From contig MLAX01000002.1 in NCBI GenBank assembly GCA_001890945.1, positions 1,116,001-1,180,000 on the forward strand: a stretch of 64,000 nt of DNA, in the 5' to 3' direction. A program made the position numbers and the translations under genes. The notes under the pieces were generated by a model, which worked only from the letters and a program-made list of their open reading frames with translations, was not told the DNA's origin and ran no database searches. The stretch is from Alphaproteobacteria bacterium AO1-B (GTDB lineage: Bacteria; Pseudomonadota; Alphaproteobacteria; Rhizobiales; Stappiaceae). Positions 53,670-62,576 of this stretch are shown here, piece after piece. Position 1 is the stretch's first letter; the number at the start of each line of letters is the position of its first letter.

Positions 53670-54182
53670 TTATTGGTTTGTGGCCGCAGCGCTGCGCTTA
53701 TCCAATTCTTCCTGCACCATCGCAACGATATCGACGCTCAACCGATCCTGCCATTCGCGGCTGGCTTCCACAGATGCAGCTGTAATGTCGGCGACACTGT
53801 CGCGCAATTTCATACCAAGCGGGGTACGATAGAATTCAGCCAGCTGGACCAGCTCTTCTTCGGTGAAGGCGGTCGCCCAAATGCGGAAGATCTGCTCGTT
53901 CAATATGGCGCGGCGCGGCGCCAGCTCCAACGCGACCTGTTCCACGACCTCTGCGATTTCTTCCGCACGCGTCGGTTCATTCTGCGTGAAAGCGGACAGG
54001 GTCTGTTCCGCCATGACGAACAAGATGGCGTCAAACGGTTCCAGGACTTTGGTTTCCAAGGCAACAGCTTTTGCAGCTTCCAAATGACTTTCTGAAAAGC
54101 TGTCCTGAGCAACCGCACCGCCGGAGATCGCGCCCCACGCCAACATGGCGAGACCAACACCGGCAAACTTCACTGACTTCAT
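53670..54182 (-). CDS. DUF2059 exported protein
   Basis: The 170-residue protein has a signal sequence (FAGVGLAMLAWGAISGGAVAQ) followed by a helical DUF2059 domain (about residues 35-155). The characteristic AFTEEELVQLAEFYRTPLGMKL motif is near its centre. The function is unknown. In related bacteria the gene regularly sits between rpiA and gor, as here. It follows rpiA after 51 bases and is likely cotranscribed with it. AAGGAG and AAGGAA both precede the ATG at 54182; an in-frame start at 54227 lacks a signal-like N-terminus. Confidence 0.88.
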   Translation of the reverse strand: MKSVKFAGVGLAMLAWGAISGGAVAQDSFSESHLEAAKAVALETKVLEPFDAILFVMAEQTLSAFTQNEPTRAEEIAEVVEQVALELAPRRAILNEQIFRIWATAFTEEELVQLAEFYRTPLGMKLRDSVADITAASVEASREWQDRLSVDIVAMVQEELDKRSAAATNQ

Positions 54183-54233
54183 TTCCTTGACTCCTTGGCG
54201 GTTTTCCGGAGGCGATCCGGCAACCAAAATTCG

Positions 54234-54932
54234 CTAAATCGACGCAGGCGTAATCGTCTTTACCCCATCTTCACCGGCCACGTAAGCCTTGGAGGCAAGA
54301 TTGAGGAAAAGACCATGCTCAACAACGCCCGGGATCTTTACCAGAGCTTGTGCAAGCGTTTCAGGTTGTTCGATCTTCAGAAGATGGGCGTCAAAGATGT
54401 GATGCCCGCCATCTGTGACAAAAGGATGCTCCCCAGCCATTCTCAGCTGAAGGTTTTGAGGCAAACCCATTTCCATAAACATTGCCAGAATGGCCCGCCG
54501 CGTTGCTTCTTGACCAAACGGCACAACTTCAATCGGCAACGGAAATTGCCCGAGCATATCAACTTTCTTTGTGCCATCTGCGATGACGATCATTTTGCCG
54601 GAAGCTGCTGCGACAATCTTTTCCCGCAGCAAGGCACCGCCACCGCCCTTAATCAGCGCCAGGTTGGCATCCAGCTCGTCTGCACCGTCAACGGTCAGAT
54701 CCAGCTCGGGCAACTCTTCCAAGGTGGTGAGTTTTATTCCCAAACTGGCAGCAAGCTCTGCTGTGCGCTCAGATGTTGGAACACCGATCACGTCCAGTCC
54801 GTCTGCGACACGTTTTGCAAGGGCGTGAACGAAAAACTCTGCAGTCGACCCTGTGCCGATACCAAGGCGCATGCCGGAGGTGACATCCTCTGTCGCGCGT
54901 TCAGCTGCCTGCTGTTTCAGGTTGTCGCTCAT
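54234..54932 (-). CDS. rpiA: Ribose-5-phosphate isomerase A
   Basis: The enzyme interconverts ribose-5-phosphate and ribulose-5-phosphate in the pentose phosphate pathway. The 232-residue protein has [20 protein letters not shown] (phosphate loop), the GVPTSERT segment, [33 protein letters not shown] with catalytic Asp, Glu and Lys residues, and the [10 protein letters not shown] and TDGGHHIFD motifs. All family active-site residues look intact. It is the first gene of rpiA-DUF2059, and possibly gor further on. Confidence 0.95.
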   Translation of the reverse strand: MSDNLKQQAAERATEDVTSGMRLGIGTGSTAEFFVHALAKRVADGLDVIGVPTSERTAELAASLGIKLTTLEELPELDLTVDGADELDANLALIKGGGGALLREKIVAAASGKMIVIADGTKKVDMLGQFPLPIEVVPFGQEATRRAILAMFMEMGLPQNLQLRMAGEHPFVTDGGHHIFDAHLLKIEQPETLAQALVKIPGVVEHGLFLNLASKAYVAGEDGVKTITPASI

Positions 54933-55172
54933 CCCTCGCCCTTTCCGGCCTCTGCGTCGCTGGTTAGCGCCGCATTTCCAGCGCCTGCCCTCCGATCAGT
55001 TCAGATGGCCGCGCGGTCCTTAACATGTCAGGCAAGCATGGGTCCAGATCGTTTCCAGTTTTCAACCAAGAACGCCACCTGCCAACATATTGGGCATGGT
55101 TAACGTAAGGTTCAGACCCTTCTGGAAATATTGCCTGATTGAATCGCAGAACACTCTATAAGGGCGCGACAA

Positions 55173-56942
55173 ATGTTCAGTGTTAAGATGCGGCGGAAGA
55201 CTTCTGTTGGCGAAGTCGACTTGGTGCCTGACGACACTCAAGGACACGAGAACCCGGTCTCAGATGGCAACGCCAAAACTGAGAACGCATCCAGCGGTCT
55301 GAGCCGTGCCCTCGACAGTCTGGAAGATGACCTTCAAGTTGCGGCGAAAAGCATTGATGCTGCGGCAACCAAAGTGCAGGACCGCTTGGTGGAGCAGGCC
55401 AGCACCTTGGGATCCATCATATCTGAAAGCCAAGTCCTGACCGATCAAGCAGCTAGAGCCAACGATAATGTTGGCGAGCTGACGCATTCCATTCAAGAAC
55501 TCTCCGCCGCCAGCGCACAAATCGGCTCCCAAGTCAGCGTTTCAAATGATTTGGCGGTTGAGGCCCGCGATATTGCCGACCAAGCCAATCAAGGTGTTCT
55601 AGAGCTTAAAAACGCTATCGAAGATATCGCAAATGTTGTCGGTCTCATCTCCGACATCGCAAAACAGACAAACCTTCTGGCTCTGAATGCGACCATTGAG
55701 GCGGCACGTGCCGGGGACGCCGGCAAGGGATTTGCCGTGGTTGCCGGCGAGGTGAAGTCGCTCTCCGTGGAAACCCAATCTGCCACAGAACAGATCGTTG
55801 CCAATATCAACAAGCTGAACCAGTCCGCTGAAATGAGTATTGGATCCGTTGGCCGGATCATTGATGTGATTGGCCAAATCCGCCCAAGTTTCGCGGCAGT
55901 CGAACAAGCGGTGCAGGCACAGGTCGAAACCACCGAAACAGTGAGCCGACAAGCAGAAGATACCAAAAGCTTCGTTCAAGACGTCGTGCGCCACGTCGAC
56001 CGAATTAACGCCTCTGCCGCCGAGGCTGAGCAAAGTGGTACGCTGGTTCGCGATGCCGGTGACAACATGAGCGCCAGCACCAAGGCCCTCCAGGCCCGCT
56101 TTGCCATGATGATCCGGCAAACGGATGTTGGTGACCGCAGGGTTGATGATCGATTGCCACTAAAATTGTCGGGAACGGCGACCAGTGGAAATGTCACGAT
56201 GCGGATCGAAACGCGAGACATTTCCATGGGCGGCGTTTTGTTCATTACCGACGCTGACACTCTCCCGCACACAGGCGCTGTGCTGCGTCTTGACTTGAGT
56301 GGGATCGGCTCGACGGAAGCAAAGGTCGTAAACGTTTCAGATGGCGGATGTCATTGCGCTTTCACATCTTCGGCGAGGGCTTTCAGGAGCGCGCTCGAAC
56401 AACGGATTGCATCTTTGAAGCAAGGCTTCGCCAAGCAGATTGAAACAGCGCAATCTGGTGCGGCGCGTGTCGCCGCGGCAATGGAACACATGATTGAAAG
56501 TGGTGCGTTGTCCCTGGACGCTCTCTTTGACACAGACTACAGGCCGATAGACGGCACCGACCCTCTCCAAGTCTCGACAAGAGCTCTCAGCTCCTTGGAA
56601 CGCGCGCTGCCGGATATTCAGGAGGAGATCCTGAAAAACAGCTCTGGTATGGCTTTTTGCGCAGCAGTCGACCGCAACGGGTACCTACCGGTTCACAACC
56701 TCGTCTTCTCGAAACCGCAGAAACCGGATGATCCGGCCTGGAATACTGCCAACTGCCGAAACAAACGGATCTTTGATGACCGGGCGGGCTTGAGCGCTGC
56801 CCGCAACATGCGGCCTTACCTTGTCCAGTCCTATCCAAGGGACATGGGCGGCGGAAACATCATCTGGATGCAGGAAATTGATGCGCCGATCCTGGTACAA
56901 GGCCGCCATTGGGGCGGGTTCCGCACGGCCTATAAGCTGTGA
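55173..56942 (+). CDS. Soluble methyl-accepting chemoreceptor with PilZ domain and C-terminal sensor-like module
   Basis: The 589-residue protein has no membrane helix or signal, so it is a cytosolic receptor. Residues about 40-315 are an MCP signalling coiled coil with the conserved hairpin tip [21 protein letters not shown] (161-181). Residues about 320-415 form a PilZ domain with R323-VDD-R327 and D349-ISMG-G354, the two motifs that bind cyclic-di-GMP. The last 100 residues hold a conserved module ([47 protein letters not shown]) that closes several soluble and membrane receptors and may bind a ligand. No che genes are near. AAGGG precedes the start. Confidence 0.9.
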   Translation: MFSVKMRRKTSVGEVDLVPDDTQGHENPVSDGNAKTENASSGLSRALDSLEDDLQVAAKSIDAAATKVQDRLVEQASTLGSIISESQVLTDQAARANDNVGELTHSIQELSAASAQIGSQVSVSNDLAVEARDIADQANQGVLELKNAIEDIANVVGLISDIAKQTNLLALNATIEAARAGDAGKGFAVVAGEVKSLSVETQSATEQIVANINKLNQSAEMSIGSVGRIIDVIGQIRPSFAAVEQAVQAQVETTETVSRQAEDTKSFVQDVVRHVDRINASAAEAEQSGTLVRDAGDNMSASTKALQARFAMMIRQTDVGDRRVDDRLPLKLSGTATSGNVTMRIETRDISMGGVLFITDADTLPHTGAVLRLDLSGIGSTEAKVVNVSDGGCHCAFTSSARAFRSALEQRIASLKQGFAKQIETAQSGAARVAAAMEHMIESGALSLDALFDTDYRPIDGTDPLQVSTRALSSLERALPDIQEEILKNSSGMAFCAAVDRNGYLPVHNLVFSKPQKPDDPAWNTANCRNKRIFDDRAGLSAARNMRPYLVQSYPRDMGGGNIIWMQEIDAPILVQGRHWGGFRTAYKL

Positions 56943-57067
56943 CAAGCAGCGGCCTTTTTACACTTTGATTTTCGCCGCAAAGCCAGGCGTCCAATCGCTC
57001 GCGAGATCTTGCGGGAAGCCACAAAGACCGCTAGGCAGAACCCTGTTTTCTTATAGCTGAGGGTTTC

Positions 57068-57757
57068 ATGTCAGTACTTGTGTTCGATCTGGACGGCACA
57101 CTCGTGTCTTCCATGGAAGATCTTGTTGCGACCTTGAATGCGGTTCTGGACAACGCCGGTCATGGGACTGTTCCTCAGGACAAAGTCGCCAACATGGTCG
57201 GCATGGGAGCCAAGGTGCTTTTGCAGCGCGGTTTGGACTATCTTGAAATTGCCTGGTCGGACGAGACAATCACACCGCTTTATGAAGACTTCCTGGAGTA
57301 CTACGCTGCCAACATCGCTGTTCACACACGGCCGTTCGATGGTGTTGTTCCAGCCCTAGACCGTTTCCGTGCCGATGGCTGGAAGCTGGCGGTTTGCACC
57401 AACAAAACCGAACGCCTCACCCTGCCCTTGCTTGCAGCGCTCGAAATGAGAGAGCACTTCGATGCGGTGGTCGGAGGCGATACCTTCGCCGTTTCCAAGC
57501 CCCATGCCGAACCGGTTCTGGGTGCCATAAAGCGCGCAGGCGGCACTCCAGAGGGCTCTATCATGATCGGCGACAGTGTGACCGACATCAAAGCTGCCCG
57601 CGCCGCGGGCATTCCCGTTGTCGCCGTTGATTTTGGATATACGCCTGTACCGGTTAGTGAGCTTGGTCCGGACCGTATTATTTCCCACTTTGACGAACTT
57701 GCGGATGCAGTCGCCGACCTTCGAACCCGATGCGGGCAAAGGTCGAGAAAAGGCTAG
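57068..57757 (+). CDS. gph: Phosphoglycolate phosphatase-like HAD hydrolase
   Basis: The 229-residue HAD phosphatase has the nucleophile motif FDLDGTLVSS (Asp6 and Asp8), the cap domain (about residues 16-85), motif II CTNKTERL, the Lys of motif III in SKPHAEPVL, and motif IV IGDSVTDIKAARAAGI. It fits the Gph subgroup that removes 2-phosphoglycolate arising from DNA repair or photorespiration-type reactions, although related HADs act on other sugar phosphates. It is 125 bases downstream of the PilZ receptor gene and appears to have its own transcript. Confidence 0.88.
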   Translation: MSVLVFDLDGTLVSSMEDLVATLNAVLDNAGHGTVPQDKVANMVGMGAKVLLQRGLDYLEIAWSDETITPLYEDFLEYYAANIAVHTRPFDGVVPALDRFRADGWKLAVCTNKTERLTLPLLAALEMREHFDAVVGGDTFAVSKPHAEPVLGAIKRAGGTPEGSIMIGDSVTDIKAARAAGIPVVAVDFGYTPVPVSELGPDRIISHFDELADAVADLRTRCGQRSRKG

Positions 57758-58070
57758 CTGGCTTCTGCGTCGACCAAAGTCGCTAGATGGAGACCTTTCT
57801 AGAAGAGATAGTGAGACAGATTAGCTTGGCGGAATCGCACGCCCGTCTCACGGAAGGGGCACTGGTTGAATCCTAGCATTGCCAACCACACTGAAGCTCT
57901 ATTCGCCTGACTTCGCTTTCTACTCTTGCCAACTTCATCAGCTAGCCGATCGCTCCCGCCTCTGAACCGCGGCAATCCCCAAGGGAATTGACCAGTTTCA
58001 TCAGCGCAACTGTCACAATTTGCACAGCCTGCTAATCTTGCACGACTGATTCCCGATAAGGCTGAAAACG
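57758..58070. other. Intergenic region before the TPR glycosyltransferase gene
   Basis: This 313-base gap lies between gph and the glycosyltransferase-like gene, both on the plus strand. I find no gene, operator or clear terminator in it. CTAGC and GCTAG near 57755-57785 form only a short 5-base inverted repeat. The gap marks the change from housekeeping genes to the surface-glycan locus. Confidence 0.5.
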
Positions 58071-59924
58071 ATGGCAACGCAAACAGCGCCGAATACCATT
58101 CGAGACAGACTGCTGAAGGGCATCGCTCTCCAACAGGCCGGCGAGTTCGAAAAAGCGCAGCGCATCTACAAACAAGCAGTTAAAAAAGCTCCAAACAACG
58201 CAGACGCTGTCCACCTTCTCGGGGTGACATACCGCCAACTCGGCTATCCGAAACGCGCGCTTGAGTACATCAAAAAAGCAATCACCATCGATCCGAACCA
58301 GTCGCCCTTTTATGCGAACCTGGCGCGAACCATGCTCGATTTGGGGACCGATTCCGACAGTCTACTAGCAGTCTGCAACAAGGCCCTGTCACTAAACCCG
58401 CGTGAACGTGAGGCACTGAACATAAAGGGCATTGCTCTTACTCAAAAAAAGGAATTCGAAGAGGCTGAGATGATCTTTCAGAGCCTCATCGTTGAAGACC
58501 CAGACAATAAGGACGCCTATCGTAATTTCGGAACGCTATTGATGGATGCCAATCGCGCCAATCACGCGGTTAATTTCTTTATCAAGGCGGTGATGCTGGA
58601 ACCCGACAATCCGGAAAACTATTTGCTCAGAGCACGCGCTCGTCTCAAGCTCAAGCAATACGAGCCAAGCCAGTACGAACTAACTGAGGCCCTTGAGCGG
58701 TTTCCCGAAAACGCCGACGTAAAACATGAAGCGGCGCGCCTTTTGTTCTCCATGAACGAGTCAAATCTTGCGGTCTTCTATTCAAAACAGGCGCACGAGG
58801 CTGACCCTTCAGATTACCACAAGTGTGTAACGCATGGCGTGAACTTGCTTATGCACGGTGATCACAAAGAAGCACTTCAGGTCATGAAAAAGGCCAAAAA
58901 GCATGCGCCACCAAATAATCGAACTGTGGATTGGAACCTGGCACTAGCCTATCTCGCGAACGGTGATCTTAAAAACGGCTGGGAACTTCATACTGCGCGA
59001 TTTGAAGATCCTTCCGCCCAAATCCTGCGGCGAACATTCGAGGTCCCGGAATGGCAAGGCGAAGACATTTCAGACAAGACGATACTCGTCTGGGCTGACC
59101 AGGGACTCGGAGACGCTCTGAAAGCAGGCACTATGTTGCCTCAGTTAATCAAATTGGCTGGAAAGGTAATTATCGAACTCTCGGAAAAAGGCGCCAAATA
59201 TACGCAGTATTGTTTTCCAGAAGCCGTGTCCCGATTGGCACGAATGGATGAAAACAATTTTCAAACCTCTTTTGATTACGATCTGCACGTTAATATTGGA
59301 GAGCTCGTAAAGCATTTCAGACCGACGCTTGAGTCGTTCAAGACCGCCCCTTGCCCCGTCTATTCATTCGAGAGGGATAGGGCAGTCGAGTATTTGAAGC
59401 GTTTGAAGGGCTATCAAGACAAACCCGTCATCGGCTTTTCGTGGCGTTCCAAAAACCTCGCCGTGAACAGAGCGCGGTATTATCTTTCTGCGCCCGGAGT
59501 CACGCCCATATTGAAATCCAGAGATGCGATTTTCGTAAACCTCCAATACGCGGCGTTGGATAAAGAACTCAATTATCTGAAAGACCAAGCCGGAGACCAT
59601 TTCCATAACTTCGATGACGTCGATTTGTTTGATGACCTTTTAGGGGCTGCAGCACTAACAGCTGCCTGCGATTTCGTTGTATCGGCGAATACCAGTGTCG
59701 CGGATATGGCCGGCATTCTTGACGTGCCAGCAATCCGTTTTGGCCAACAGGAGCCTCCGCTTCTGCTGGGTCAAAAAAATCCGCCATGGTATCCTTCGAT
59801 GACATACATGCATCCATACACGGACAAGGCGTGTGTGGAGTTTGTTCCGGAAATCATCAAGGAAATGGACCGCCAGCTGGAAAACTGGACGCCGGAGCGA
59901 CGCAACAAGCGCCTCGAACTTTAG
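58071..59924 (+). CDS. TPR protein with glycosyltransferase 9-like domain
   Basis: The 617-residue protein has a first half (about residues 10-310) of some eight tetratricopeptide repeats (for example AGEFEKAQRIYKQAVKKAPN and LGYPKRALEYIKKAITIDPN). Residues about 320-600 carry a GT-B-like domain with the WADQGLGDALKAGTMLPQL motif and a GFSWRSKN segment followed by the C-terminal SANTSVADMAGILDVPAIRF nucleotide-binding-like end. Proteins of this build are found in flagellin and surface-polysaccharide glycosylation loci. The acceptor and donor are unknown. The gene has visibly more A-rich codons (AAA-rich) than its neighbours. Its stop lies 8 bases from the stop of the opposing methyltransferase gene. 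Confidence 0.82.
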   Translation: MATQTAPNTIRDRLLKGIALQQAGEFEKAQRIYKQAVKKAPNNADAVHLLGVTYRQLGYPKRALEYIKKAITIDPNQSPFYANLARTMLDLGTDSDSLLAVCNKALSLNPREREALNIKGIALTQKKEFEEAEMIFQSLIVEDPDNKDAYRNFGTLLMDANRANHAVNFFIKAVMLEPDNPENYLLRARARLKLKQYEPSQYELTEALERFPENADVKHEAARLLFSMNESNLAVFYSKQAHEADPSDYHKCVTHGVNLLMHGDHKEALQVMKKAKKHAPPNNRTVDWNLALAYLANGDLKNGWELHTARFEDPSAQILRRTFEVPEWQGEDISDKTILVWADQGLGDALKAGTMLPQLIKLAGKVIIELSEKGAKYTQYCFPEAVSRLARMDENNFQTSFDYDLHVNIGELVKHFRPTLESFKTAPCPVYSFERDRAVEYLKRLKGYQDKPVIGFSWRSKNLAVNRARYYLSAPGVTPILKSRDAIFVNLQYAALDKELNYLKDQAGDHFHNFDDVDLFDDLLGAAALTAACDFVVSANTSVADMAGILDVPAIRFGQQEPPLLLGQKNPPWYPSMTYMHPYTDKACVEFVPEIIKEMDRQLENWTPERRNKRLEL

Positions 59925-59932
59925 ATCAGCGC

Positions 59933-60811
59933 TTAAGCGGGTTTCCGCACAATCGCAACCAAGGTATCGGTGGCGTCGATCCGGTTAAGAGCCGCTTCAT
60001 AGGAATTTCTAAGGTCTGATGTGTCGATTGCCGCAAGTGTGGATTTGTGCCCACCGGGGCGCCCTCTGGACAACCAGCCTAAATGATTGGACAGCGGATA
60101 CCTCTGAACACCTTCAATAACGATCTCGGCGAACCCCGAAGCCGCCAATAGCCGTCGCAAGCTGTCACGGGTATGAAGCACCAGATGCTGGCTCCACAAA
60201 GTGAATTCTTTAAACTCATCGCAATTCAGTTGGTTTAGCAGAACATCCCCGGCGTGCGGAACCTCAGCGACCATCACGCCGCCTGGTTTCAAGACACGGT
60301 ACAGCTCGTGCAGAATGGGAGCGGGCTCGGGAAGATGTTCCAGGACATGAAAACTCAGGACACTGTCCATTGAACTGTCCGGCAAAGCTGACAAGGATTT
60401 GTGGCACAATATCCCGGCAGCATTTAGAGCCGTGACATAATCCTGTTGCAATTCCACACCGCAGCAGCTCTGAGCTTCATTGCACACAGAATGGAGAAAG
60501 GCGCCGTCACCACAGCCAAATTCGACGATGTGCTTGCCAGTCACGAAGGGGCGGTAGGCCTCAACACGCCGCGATGCATCTACCGTGACTTCATAGTCCC
60601 GTTTGCCTATCAAAGCCTCATTTGCTTGCCGGTAGTCACCCTCTTGATAGACTTCATCGCCCCCGTAAAATCCGTCAATATAGATCACCCCTGAAAGCTG
60701 ATCGCGATAAACGGTGACATCCTCACGATCACGGGTACGCGTCGCAAAGACCTCCTGGGTCTCCTTACTGGCGACGCCTAATTCTGCCAGCGTGTCATAA
60801 ATGCTTGCCAT
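59933..60811 (-). CDS. Class I SAM-dependent methyltransferase
   Basis: The 292-residue protein has a Rossmann methyltransferase core around residues 85-200: IVEFGCGDGAFLHSVCNEA (SAM-binding motif I), the acidic residue in CCGVELQQDY, and the post-motif LSFHVLEHLPEP typical of methyltransferase type 11/23 sugar or polyketide enzymes. The N-terminus has an extra region of about 80 residues (VYRDQLSGVIYIDGFYGG). I start at the ATG at 60811, with TGAGGAAC before it, 22 bases after the cytidylyltransferase stop. As the last gene of the glycan operon it may methylate a sugar, but that is context only. Confidence 0.88.
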   Translation of the reverse strand: MASIYDTLAELGVASKETQEVFATRTRDREDVTVYRDQLSGVIYIDGFYGGDEVYQEGDYRQANEALIGKRDYEVTVDASRRVEAYRPFVTGKHIVEFGCGDGAFLHSVCNEAQSCCGVELQQDYVTALNAAGILCHKSLSALPDSSMDSVLSFHVLEHLPEPAPILHELYRVLKPGGVMVAEVPHAGDVLLNQLNCDEFKEFTLWSQHLVLHTRDSLRRLLAASGFAEIVIEGVQRYPLSNHLGWLSRGRPGGHKSTLAAIDTSDLRNSYEAALNRIDATDTLVAIVRKPA

Positions 60812-60833
60812 CAGCTGTTCCTCAGCATTCCGT

Positions 60834-61523
60834 TCAGGACTGGTGTCCTGTAGCCCTTGCATATGCTTCCAGTGCCAACCAATCCCGTGGGGTATCCAAA
60901 TCAATCTCGACCGCATCTGGCAGAACGACAGGGACGCTGCGCCCGAAGAACCTCACACCTGCGGACACAAAGGCATCCTTGCGAAGTGCGTATATTGCAC
61001 CTGTTTCCCTAAACTCTTTTGGACGGTCCTGACGGCGCTGACGCGGTTTGCTGGCATCGTGATTGATCCCCCTCCCCGTACCGTCGGCCTCGATCTGCCA
61101 TAGAAACGCATGCACCTCGACAACAGAAAATGCCGTATCCGCGTCCAATTCCGCACGAGCCGTCACGACCTGATCGATCTCCTCAGATGTCGTTAATGGC
61201 GAGGTACACTGCAGGAAGACCACCGTGTCCGCAGCCCGACATGCATCGCTTTCAGAAATTGCATGCAGGACCGCGCTTTCAGAAGAGGCTTCATCCCCCG
61301 AGATATCTGCCGGTCGCTTCAAGGTTGCAGCTCCATACTCACAAGCAACGCTTAGGATTGCTTCGTCGTCGCTTGAGACGAGGACATCAGAGATCGTTTT
61401 TGCACCCAGCGCTGCTTTGATTGCGTGAGCGACCAACGGGACCCCAAGGAAAGGCTTGATGTTCTTTCCCGGTATACCCTTGGACCCACCCCGCGCAGGG
61501 ATGACCGCTGCGACCCTTTCCAT
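60834..61523 (-). CDS. Acylneuraminate cytidylyltransferase family protein
   Basis: The 229-residue nucleotidyltransferase should activate a nonulosonic (sialic-like) acid with CTP. It has the signature IPARGGSKGIPGKNIKPF (residues 8-25), VSSDDEAIL, and the QCTSPLTTSEEI motif, and shows the size and spacing of NeuA/PseF/LegF proteins. The C-terminal EIDLDTPRDWLALEAY is the usual end of this fold. With the NeuB-type synthase two genes upstream it forms the synthesis and activation pair of a nonulosonate pathway. Which acid (sialic, pseudaminic, legionaminic or a variant) cannot be decided. GGAGG precedes the ATG. Confidence 0.88.
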   Translation of the reverse strand: MERVAAVIPARGGSKGIPGKNIKPFLGVPLVAHAIKAALGAKTISDVLVSSDDEAILSVACEYGAATLKRPADISGDEASSESAVLHAISESDACRAADTVVFLQCTSPLTTSEEIDQVVTARAELDADTAFSVVEVHAFLWQIEADGTGRGINHDASKPRQRRQDRPKEFRETGAIYALRKDAFVSAGVRFFGRSVPVVLPDAVEIDLDTPRDWLALEAYARATGHQS

Positions 61524-61544
61524 GCTTAGACCTCCAGATTTACC

Positions 61545-62576
61545 TCAAAGGCCTGGCGTGTTGAGTGCCGCTTTCTTCAGATCGTAAATGGCCATCCGGC
61601 GCGCGATCTCGGGAGCCAAGATCTCCGGCTTCCACCCAAGCATTTCCTGCGCCTTGGCATTGTCACCGCGCAGATACACCACGTCGGATGCCCGGAAGTA
61701 TCGGGGATCGACATAGGCAATCAACTTGCCCGTCTTCCGGTCGTAGCACTTTTCTTCCAGGCCCTCACCTTCCGAGTGAAGATCAAAGCCAACTTCCTGC
61801 GCAGCCATAAAAAGGAAGTCGCGCACCGTGTATTCCGTGTTGGTAGAGATCACGAAATCGTCTGGCTGGTCATGCTCCAGCATCTTGATCATCATGTCAG
61901 TGTACTCAGGCGCATATCCCCAGTCGCGCACACTGCTCAAGTTTCCGAGCGGCAATGCGTCTTTGCCCTGAAGTTTGATTTCCGCCAGCCAGCTTGTGAT
62001 CTTCCGGGTGACAAACTCCAGCCCCCGCAGTTCGGACTCATGGTTGAATAAGATCCCCGAAGTTGCAAACATACCATACGCTTGCCTGTAGTTGACCACC
62101 AGAGAATGCGCCCCCAGTTTGGAAACAGCGTAGGGACTGAGCGGATTGAATGGCGTTTTTTCCGTCTGCGGTTTCTCCAGAACGTCGCCGTACATCTCAG
62201 ACGTGGAGGCCTGATAGAGTTTTGTATCCAGCTTCAAGATACGCATGGCTTCAAGGATGTTCAGCACACCCATGTAGTTCACGTCAGAGGTGTAGTGCGG
62301 AAACTGGAAACTGTCGGCTACGAAACTTTGCGCGGCAAGATTATAGATCTGATCCGGCCTGATCTCGTTCAAAACATTCTGAACATTGGCAAATTCGGTC
62401 ACTTCCAAAGTGCAGTACTTGATCTTGTCCCGGATGCCGAGTTCATTCAGACGGCCGGTCTTGGATGTGCTGCCCCGGCGCATTGCTCCATAGACTTCAT
62501 GCCCTTTTTCAAGAAGGCCACGCGCCAGAAATGCTCCATCCTGACCGGAAATCCCGGTAATCAGCACCTTAGCCAT
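61545..62576 (-). CDS. gmd: GDP-mannose 4,6-dehydratase
   Basis: The enzyme converts GDP-mannose to GDP-4-keto-6-deoxymannose, a precursor of fucose, rhamnose, perosamine and related sugars. The 343-residue protein has the NAD(P) motif ITGISGQDGAFLARGL, the RRGSTSKTGRL segment, the catalytic YxxxK in SPYAVSKLGAH and Ser/Thr in ASTSEMYGDV, and the FNHESELRG and YFRASDV motifs of the Gmd family. GDP-mannose can come from ManC, encoded near the left end of the window. The start overlaps the end of the NeuB-type fusion gene by 8 bases. No fcl or perosamine synthase gene is visible here. Confidence 0.92.
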   Translation of the reverse strand: MAKVLITGISGQDGAFLARGLLEKGHEVYGAMRRGSTSKTGRLNELGIRDKIKYCTLEVTEFANVQNVLNEIRPDQIYNLAAQSFVADSFQFPHYTSDVNYMGVLNILEAMRILKLDTKLYQASTSEMYGDVLEKPQTEKTPFNPLSPYAVSKLGAHSLVVNYRQAYGMFATSGILFNHESELRGLEFVTRKITSWLAEIKLQGKDALPLGNLSSVRDWGYAPEYTDMMIKMLEHDQPDDFVISTNTEYTVRDFLFMAAQEVGFDLHSEGEGLEEKCYDRKTGKLIAYVDPRYFRASDVVYLRGDNAKAQEMLGWKPEILAPEIARRMAIYDLKKAALNTPGL

